5,977 nucleotides of DNA from the NCBI GenBank assembly GCA_030627225.1, contig DAOUSM010000065.1, positions 1 through 5,977 on the forward strand, written 5' to 3'. Each line of letters opens with the position of its first letter. The stretch's first letter is position 1. The notes under the pieces are model-generated. The model was given only the letters and a program-made list of their open reading frames with translations. It was not told the origin of the DNA and ran no database searches. This stretch comes from Candidatus Bathyarchaeota archaeon. Lineage in GTDB: Archaea > Thermoproteota > Bathyarchaeia > Bathyarchaeales > Bathycorpusculaceae. A program made the position numbers and the translations under genes. Positions 1 to 4,818 of the stretch are shown piece by piece.

Positions 1-1262
1 AATGCACACAAGGTTGCCCAGTAGAAGTTGATATCCCAGCCTTCATCAAATTGATTAGAGAAAGGAAATTTGACGAAGCAATAAGAAAAGTAAAGGAGAA
101 AAATAGTCTTCCAGCAATTTGTGGACGTGTATGCCCACAAGAAGGACAATGCCAAAAATTCTGCGTCCTCGGAAAAGTGGGCGATCCAGTAAGCATTGGA
201 AGATTAGAAAGGTTTTTGGCCGACTGGGAAAGAGAAAAGAGCATTGAAATTCCAGAAAACACGGCGCCCACAGGTAAAAAAGTTGCGATAATCGGTGCCG
301 GTCCCGCCGGACTTACGGCTGCAGCCGACCTAGCCAAACTCGGACATGAAATCGTGATTTTTGAGGCTCTACATCTCCCAGGCGGCGTATTAATGTACGG
401 TATCCCAGAATTTCGTCTGCCAAAAAGCATAGTCCAAGCTGAGGTTGATTATGTTAAGAAACTGGGGGTTGAAATTCGCACCGGGTTCCTCATTGGTAGG
501 GTATATACGATTCCCGAGTTGCTTAAGAAAGGGTTCGACGCAGTTTTCATTGGTACAGGTGCTGGGTTGCCTCGTTTTATGAGTTTGCCTGGCGAAAATC
601 TTGGCGGAATATACTCTGCAAACGAGTTTTTGATTAGAGTTAATTTAATGAAGGCTTATGCTTTTCCAGAGTATGACACGCCTATAAGAATTGGTAAAAA
701 GGTTACAGTTATCGGCGGTGGCAACGTAGCCATGGACTCTGCTCGTTCAGCATTACGCTTAGGCGCTGAAGAAGTCTATGTGGTTTATCGTCGCTCTAGG
801 AAGGAGATGCCGGCAAGGCTCGAAGAAGTAGAAAATGCGGAAGAAGAAGGTATAATCTTCAATTTTCTCACGAATCCAACGAGGTTTTTCGGCGATGAAA
901 ACGGTTGGGTGAATGCTATGGAATGCATCCGCATGGAACTTGGACCTCCAGACGAATCTGGAAGGCGAAGACCAGTTCCCATTAAGGGCTCAGAATTCAT
1001 AATGAAGACGGATACGGTGATAGTTGCGATTGGAAGAACTCCCAACCCAATTATACAACGCACAACTGAAGGATTAGAAGTTACCAGATGGGGCACAATA
1101 GTGGCGGATGAAAACGGGAAAACAAGCATTGAAGGTGTTTATGCAGGAGGAGACATCGTAACAGGCGAAGCCACGGTCATAAGCGCCATGGGAGCGGGTA
1201 AAAAAGCGGCAAGAGCCATACACGAATACTTAATGAAAAGCAAGATTAAAAACAAAGCGTAA
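1..1262 (+). CDS. gltA: NADPH-dependent glutamate synthase-type flavoprotein (GltA / NfnB / SudA family), 5'-truncated
   Basis: The frame is open from base 3 and the gene enters from the left edge; 419 residues are visible, and a family length near 460-470 implies roughly 45-50 are missing. The in-frame TTG at 51 is internal, because the family motif continues upstream of it. Visible-residue numbering: C1 and C5 (CTQGCP) are the last two ligands of the N-terminal 4Fe-4S motif. C40, C44, C50 and C54 (CGRVC-x5-C-x3-C) form the second cysteine group. The FAD Rossmann motif VAIIGAGPAG is at 94-103 with E121 ending the second strand. The NAD(P) motif IGGGN is at 237-241, followed by YRRSR at 262-266, typical of NADPH use. 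The C-terminal FAD motif YAGGD is at 380-384. Proteins of this family pass electrons between NADPH, FAD and Fe-S clusters, either as the small subunit of glutamate synthase, as the stand-alone archaeal GltA, or as the large subunit of NfnAB/sulfide dehydrogenase. An NfnA/SudB partner would probably lie upstream, out of view, so these options cannot be separated. The next gene starts 62 bases downstream on the same strand. Confidence 0.9.
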   Translation, partial: CTQGCPVEVDIPAFIKLIRERKFDEAIRKVKEKNSLPAICGRVCPQEGQCQKFCVLGKVGDPVSIGRLERFLADWEREKSIEIPENTAPTGKKVAIIGAGPAGLTAAADLAKLGHEIVIFEALHLPGGVLMYGIPEFRLPKSIVQAEVDYVKKLGVEIRTGFLIGRVYTIPELLKKGFDAVFIGTGAGLPRFMSLPGENLGGIYSANEFLIRVNLMKAYAFPEYDTPIRIGKKVTVIGGGNVAMDSARSALRLGAEEVYVVYRRSRKEMPARLEEVENAEEEGIIFNFLTNPTRFFGDENGWVNAMECIRMELGPPDESGRRRPVPIKGSEFIMKTDTVIVAIGRTPNPIIQRTTEGLEVTRWGTIVADENGKTSIEGVYAGGDIVTGEATVISAMGAGKKAARAIHEYLMKSKIKNKA

Positions 1263-1274
1263 TAAAACATAACG

Positions 1275-1283
1275 TTTAATTTT
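1275..1283 (+). promoter_or_regulatory. Possible TATA-like element upstream of the acyl-CoA synthetase gene
   Basis: TTTAATTTT lies in the 62-base gap after gene 1. A start of transcription about 26 bases from its centre would fall near 1305 and leave a short leader carrying the strong ribosome site at 1313. No convincing BRE precedes it. The same T-rich stretch could equally act as a weak archaeal terminator for gene 1, or the two genes could be co-transcribed. This is a weak call from composition and spacing only. Confidence 0.3.
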
Positions 1284-1312
1284 GCTGCCGAGTATGTTTC
1301 TGCTCCCTATTT

Positions 1313-1318
1313 GGAGGT
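1313..1318 (+). promoter_or_regulatory. Strong Shine-Dalgarno site for the acyl-CoA synthetase-GNAT gene
   Basis: GGAGGT is followed by six bases (TTCATA) and the ATG at 1325. It is the best ribosome site in the window and fixes the start of the 934-residue protein. CTCC at 1303-1306 can pair with GGAG at 1313-1316 across a six-base loop, so a small hairpin could partly mask it. Confidence 0.85.
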
Positions 1319-1324
1319 TTCATA

Positions 1325-4129
1325 ATGGTTACGTTAAATCTTGACAAGATTTTTAATCCTAGAAACATCGCTGTGATTGGAGCGAGCGACGAAGAAGGTT
1401 CTGTCGGATGCACATTAATGAAAAATCTTACAGAGTTAGGCTATGAAGGCAAAGTTTACCCTGTTAACATTCGCAAAACGGAAATTCTCGGTTTCAATGT
1501 CTACCAAACAGTTGAGCAGCTTCCAGAAACGGTTGATCTTGCAATAATTGCCACACCAGCTAAAACCGTTCCCGACATAGTGGAGCAGTGTGGAAAAGCT
1601 GGAATAAAGGGCATAATCATCATTTCAGCCGGCTTTAAAGAAGTTGGACCCGAAGGCAAAGCATTAGAGGACAGAATTCTTGAAATAAAAAAGAGGTACA
1701 ATCTCAGAATTATAGGGCCCAATTGCTTAGGAATTATTCGCCCAAGCATTCATCTTAACGCAACTTTCACAAGTAAAATGCCGAAACCCGGCAGCGTCGC
1801 GTTTATCTCCCAAAGTGGTGCGTTAGGCGCAGCGATTCTTGACTGGGCCATCCACGAGAACATAGGCTTCAGCAACTTCGTTTCTGTAGGCTCAATGATT
1901 GACGTGGACTTCGGCGACCTCATAGACTACTTCGGCACAGATCCGGAAACAAGAAGCATCTTAATGTATATTGAGGGAATAACTGACGCCAGAGAATTCG
2001 TGAGTGCTACAAGACACTTCGCAAGAACTAAACCCATAATTGTTGTGAAGGCTGGGAAGTTCAGCGAAAGTGCAAGGGCTGCCTCTTCGCACACAGGAGC
2101 GCTTACAGGCGAAGACATGGTGTATGACGCAGCATTTAAACGCGCTGGAATAGTCCGTGTTGACGAGATTGCTGACCTGTTCAACTGCGCTGAAGTTTTA
2201 GGTATGCAACCTCTCCCGAAGGGCCCGAACCTTGCCATAATCACTAACGCAGGCGGTCCAGGAGTAATGGCTACAGATGCTCTTATAGCAAGAGGCGGAA
2301 AACTGGCTGAATTGAGCCGAAAAACGATGGAGACGCTTAACAACATTCTGCCTCATTATTGGAGTAGAGGCAATCCAGTTGATATTTTGGGAGACGCCAA
2401 AGCTGACAGGTACAAAGCGGTGGTTAAGGCATGTCTTAACGATGGAAACGTTGACGGTTTATTGATAATTTATAGTCCTCAAGCTGTGGCAGACCCTGCT
2501 GAAATCGCGAAAAGCATTGTGGAGTTATGCAAAAGCATGGGTTATCGTAGTAAAACGATTTTAACTTCCTTTATGGGCCATGGAGAAGTGGAAGAGGCAA
2601 ATCGCATTTTTAACGAAAACAACATCCCAACTTATTCTACTCCGGAACAAGCAGTTAAAACATACATGTACATGTATCAGTATAAGCGTAACCTTGAACT
2701 ACTTTATGAAACACCTGAGGAACTGCCGGTTGATGTTGTTCCGCCGAAACGTCCTCTCATGGTGATCATAAGGAACGCTGCCATGGAAAACCGTGAAATG
2801 CTGACCGAAGCGGAAGCGAAAAAGCTTCTGGACTACTACAATATTCCCGTTGTGAAAACGTTGGTTGCAAAGACTGTCGATGAAGCCGCTATTTTAGCTT
2901 CGCAGATAGGTTACCCAGTTGTGCTCAAGATTCTTTCTCCTCAAATTGTTCATAAGACTGATGCTGGTGGCGTTGTGCTCGATATAACTTGCGAAGCTGA
3001 ACTTCGGGAGGCATTCGACCGTATTATCCAACAGGCTAAAGAGTATAACCCAAACGCGGAGATTCTAGGCGTTACAGTTCAACCAATGATTAAAAAACAG
3101 GGTTATGAGGTTATCATCGGAGCGAAAACTGATTCGATTTTCGGTCCAGTAATGTTGTTCGGAATGGGTGGCATTGGTGTGGAACTTTTCAGGGACATTG
3201 CTATTGGGCTTCCACCGTTAAATCAAACTTTAGCCAGAAGAATCATGGAGGAGACGAAGGTTTACCAGCTTCTAAAAGGTTACAGAAACGTGCCGCCAGC
3301 GGATATTAAGCTTTTGGAAGAGGTAATGGTGCGTTTTTCTCAGATGCTTGTTGACTTTCCACAACTGAAAGAGGTTGACATTAACCCATTGTTTATCAAT
3401 GAGAAAGAAGCCTTTGCCCTTGACGCCCGCGTAGTGATTGATAAGGAACGTGTATTCAGAAAACTTGAACCGCATGAACACTTGGTGATAAGTCCATATC
3501 CCAAAAAATATGAAACATTATGGAAGCTTAGAGACGGACGAACGGTGCTCTTAAGACCCATAAAGCCCGAAGACGAACCATTATGGTTGGAAATGTTCCA
3601 AAACTTCTCAGAGGAGTCCATACGCTACAGGTTCTTCCAGATAATCAAGGATACGCCGCATGAGGTTAGAGTTCGATACTGCAATATTGACTATGATAGA
3701 GAAATAGCCATCGTGCCGGAATTAAACGAGGAGGGACGCAGAAAAATCCTAGGAGTTGTCAGACTTAGCATCGAACCAGACGGAAAAGCTGGTGAAATAG
3801 CCTTTATCGTTGCTGACCCATGGCAAGGCTTAGGCTTAGGAACAAAAATGGTGGATTACATGATTGAAATCTGCAAAGATAGAGGACTTGAAACAATTTA
3901 CGGTATAATGCTACCCGACAATCATAGAGCTATCAGCTTAATGAAGAAAATGGGATTCAACATCGAATACTTAGATGACGGCACAGTGAAGGCAACCCTC
4001 AACTTAAAAGAAGAAGAGTTAGGAGTCCATCCTATAATAGAGAAAAGCTTGGAGGAAAAACAAATAGAGGAGAAAGAAGCAGAGGAAAAACGAGTAGAAG
4101 AGAAGGAAGTAGAGGCAATAAAAGAATGA
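1325..4129 (+). CDS. Single-chain ADP-forming acetate/acyl-CoA synthetase fused to a C-terminal GNAT acetyltransferase domain
   Basis: The 934-residue protein starts at the ATG behind GGAGGT. Domains in order: CoA-binding Rossmann domain at about 8-140 (NIAVIGAS at 14-21; GPNCLG at 131-136); succinyl-CoA-ligase-like domain at about 150-290, containing SSHTGA with His256, the phosphohistidine of ADP-forming synthetases; a linking ligase domain at about 297-465; ATP-grasp domain at about 490-715, with HKTDAGG (His543, matching the second catalytic histidine of the beta subunit), FGMGGIG at 612-618 and EVDINPL at 683-689; GNAT domain at about 733-890, with E824 and the acetyl-CoA loop WQGLGLG at 833-839; and a Glu/Lys repeat tail at 906-934. 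The family reaction is acetyl-CoA + ADP + Pi to acetate + ATP + CoA in the cytoplasm, and it is reversible. The layout matches bacterial Pat/YfiQ protein lysine acetyltransferases, but here the synthetase active-site histidines are kept, so both activities are plausible. The actual acyl substrate and the GNAT target cannot be read from the sequence. The stop overlaps the pyrophosphatase start by four bases, so the two are likely one transcript. Confidence 0.93.
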   Translation: MVTLNLDKIFNPRNIAVIGASDEEGSVGCTLMKNLTELGYEGKVYPVNIRKTEILGFNVYQTVEQLPETVDLAIIATPAKTVPDIVEQCGKAGIKGIIIISAGFKEVGPEGKALEDRILEIKKRYNLRIIGPNCLGIIRPSIHLNATFTSKMPKPGSVAFISQSGALGAAILDWAIHENIGFSNFVSVGSMIDVDFGDLIDYFGTDPETRSILMYIEGITDAREFVSATRHFARTKPIIVVKAGKFSESARAASSHTGALTGEDMVYDAAFKRAGIVRVDEIADLFNCAEVLGMQPLPKGPNLAIITNAGGPGVMATDALIARGGKLAELSRKTMETLNNILPHYWSRGNPVDILGDAKADRYKAVVKACLNDGNVDGLLIIYSPQAVADPAEIAKSIVELCKSMGYRSKTILTSFMGHGEVEEANRIFNENNIPTYSTPEQAVKTYMYMYQYKRNLELLYETPEELPVDVVPPKRPLMVIIRNAAMENREMLTEAEAKKLLDYYNIPVVKTLVAKTVDEAAILASQIGYPVVLKILSPQIVHKTDAGGVVLDITCEAELREAFDRIIQQAKEYNPNAEILGVTVQPMIKKQGYEVIIGAKTDSIFGPVMLFGMGGIGVELFRDIAIGLPPLNQTLARRIMEETKVYQLLKGYRNVPPADIKLLEEVMVRFSQMLVDFPQLKEVDINPLFINEKEAFALDARVVIDKERVFRKLEPHEHLVISPYPKKYETLWKLRDGRTVLLRPIKPEDEPLWLEMFQNFSEESIRYRFFQIIKDTPHEVRVRYCNIDYDREIAIVPELNEEGRRKILGVVRLSIEPDGKAGEIAFIVADPWQGLGLGTKMVDYMIEICKDRGLETIYGIMLPDNHRAISLMKKMGFNIEYLDDGTVKATLNLKEEELGVHPIIEKSLEEKQIEEKEAEEKRVEEKEVEAIKE
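4037..4126 (+). repeat. 15-base tandem repeat encoding an EEKxx pentapeptide tail
   Basis: The end of the synthetase-GNAT gene is almost pure purine on the + strand and has a 15-base period. Translated pentads are IEKSL, EEKQI, EEKEA, EEKRV, EEKEV, then the divergent EAIKE. The four central pentads form two 30-base units, 4052-4081 and 4082-4111, which match at 25 of 30 positions; all five differences are transitions. This points to a fairly recent in-frame duplication. The peptide should be a highly charged, helical, surface-exposed extension. It lies outside the GNAT fold and is unlikely to be catalytic. Confidence 0.8.
4112..4115 (+). promoter_or_regulatory. Ribosome-binding site of the pyrophosphatase gene, inside the upstream coding sequence
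   Basis: GAGG lies ten bases before the ATG at 4126 and inside the last codons of the synthetase-GNAT gene. With the ATGA stop/start overlap it suggests translational coupling. The surrounding purine-rich repeat holds several other GAGG or GGAG copies further upstream, so the exact site used is uncertain. Confidence 0.5.
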
Positions 4130-4662
4130 CTAATTTATGGAAAGACCTTCCACCAGGCCCTGATCCTCCTCGTAAGGTTTACACGATAGTAGAAGTGCCT
4201 AATGGATGCAGCAACAAGTACGAGTTCGATTATGAAACTGGTGTTCTTAAGCTTGACCGTGTATTATATTCTGCCCTTTACTATCCAGGCGATTACGGCA
4301 TAATCCCAAGAACATGGTCTATCGACGAGGATCCACTGGACATTTTGGTGTTGACTACGAAGCCTACTTTCCCTGGCTGCGTAATGATTGTTAGACCTAT
4401 CGGTGTACTGACAACGGAGGATGAAAACGGAGAAGACGACAAAATTTTAGGAGTCCCTATTGGAGACCCTAGATTTCAGGAGGTTATGGATGTTACGGAT
4501 GTTGCTAGGCATTTCAAGGCGGAAATCGCAGATTTTTTCCTAAATTACAAGAAACTTGAACCGAGGAAATGGGTGAGGGTTAAGGGATGGAAAGACGCAA
4601 AGGTTGCGGAAAACATAATATTATCAGCTATTCAACGTTACAAAGAAAAATTTGAGAAGTAG
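4126..4662 (+). CDS. ppa: Inorganic pyrophosphatase, family I (soluble)
   Basis: This 178-residue protein has the usual length for prokaryotic family I enzymes. It hydrolyses PPi to two Pi in the cytoplasm with Mg2+, pulling PPi-releasing biosynthetic reactions forward. Active-site residues can be matched to the E. coli enzyme with a +2 offset: E23, K31, E33, R45, Y57, D67, D69, D72, D99, D104 and K106; the later Y141-K142 pair also aligns. YYPGDYG at 52-58 and the signature DEDPLDI at 67-73 are clear. The second signature residue is Glu68, where Gly, Ser, Asp or Asn is usual; the metal-binding aspartates themselves are intact, so the enzyme should be active. The start overlaps the stop of the synthetase-GNAT gene (ATGA), which implies co-translation. 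Its product Pi is a substrate for the ATP-forming direction of the upstream enzyme. Confidence 0.96.
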   Translation: MTNLWKDLPPGPDPPRKVYTIVEVPNGCSNKYEFDYETGVLKLDRVLYSALYYPGDYGIIPRTWSIDEDPLDILVLTTKPTFPGCVMIVRPIGVLTTEDENGEDDKILGVPIGDPRFQEVMDVTDVARHFKAEIADFFLNYKKLEPRKWVRVKGWKDAKVAENIILSAIQRYKEKFEK

Positions 4663-4681
4663 TTCAGAAAGCCATCTCGTG

Positions 4682-4703
4682 GAGCATGATTATAGCATTG
4701 CTC
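4682..4703 (+). other. Weak stem-loop shortly after the pyrophosphatase stop
   Basis: GAGC at 4682-4685 pairs with GCTC at 4700-4703, and ATG at 4686-4688 pairs with CAT at 4696-4698. One T (4699) is bulged and the loop is seven bases. It begins 20 bases after the stop codon. No T-run follows directly, so it is not a classical intrinsic terminator; it could protect the 3' end of the message or be chance. Confidence 0.25.
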
Positions 4704-4747
4704 TATGATTCTTAGATAATGCGTTTATGTCTTGCGATTGCATGAAA

Positions 4748-4753
4748 TTTTTT
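4748..4753 (+). terminator. Possible archaeal T-run terminator after the synthetase-pyrophosphatase pair
   Basis: Six consecutive T residues on the non-template strand occur 86 bases after the pyrophosphatase stop and just before the next promoter. Archaeal RNA polymerase can stop at such U-rich stretches without a hairpin. A single short run in AT-rich sequence is weak evidence. Confidence 0.35.
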
Positions 4754-4766
4754 GAAGTTTATGATG

Positions 4767-4780
4767 CGAAAGCTTTATAG
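4767..4780 (+). promoter_or_regulatory. Archaeal BRE/TATA promoter for the second flavoprotein gene
   Basis: CGAAA at 4767-4771 resembles a TFB-recognition element, and CTTTATAG at 4773-4780 resembles the archaeal TATA box. Initiation about 26 bases from the TATA centre would fall near 4803, leaving a leader of roughly 15-30 bases depending on which ATG is used. The position between a T-run and a start codon supports independent transcription of the last gene. Confidence 0.65.
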
Positions 4781-4818
4781 AACAAGAATGTTTGATAAGG
4801 ATTTCTAACGCTTAGGAA

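Larger units (their letters stand above)
4663..4818 (+). other. Intergenic spacer between the pyrophosphatase gene and the second flavoprotein gene
   Basis: The longest gap in the window is 156 bases. It contains, in order, a weak hairpin, a T6 run and a BRE/TATA promoter, each listed separately. I see no tRNA-like fold, no riboswitch I recognise and no credible small ORF. The longest ATG-led frame near its start, at 4686, gives only nine codons with a badly placed ribosome site. Confidence 0.7.

Noticed and set aside
51..53. TTG as the start codon of the first gene
   Set aside because: The frame stays open to base 3 and encodes CTQGCPVEVDIPAF, a conserved family segment, so the gene begins beyond the left edge.
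785..1129. Antisense reading frame inside the first flavoprotein gene
   Set aside because: It mirrors well-conserved coding sequence, has no recognisable domain or ribosome site, and is a shadow of the + strand gene.
1927..2346. Antisense reading frame of 139 codons inside the synthetase gene
   Set aside because: It lies fully opposite a conserved ligase domain; its composition is that of a reverse-complement shadow and no family is recognisable.
1325..4129. Frameshift or fusion artefact joining a synthetase gene and a separate GNAT gene
   Set aside because: The reading frame is continuous, with no stop or composition change at the 715-733 junction, and the same domain order is known in Pat-type proteins.
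4686..4715. Tiny ORF (MIIALLYDS) after the pyrophosphatase gene
   Set aside because: It has nine codons, with GGAG only one or two bases from the ATG, which is too close to work; no sign of coding constraint.
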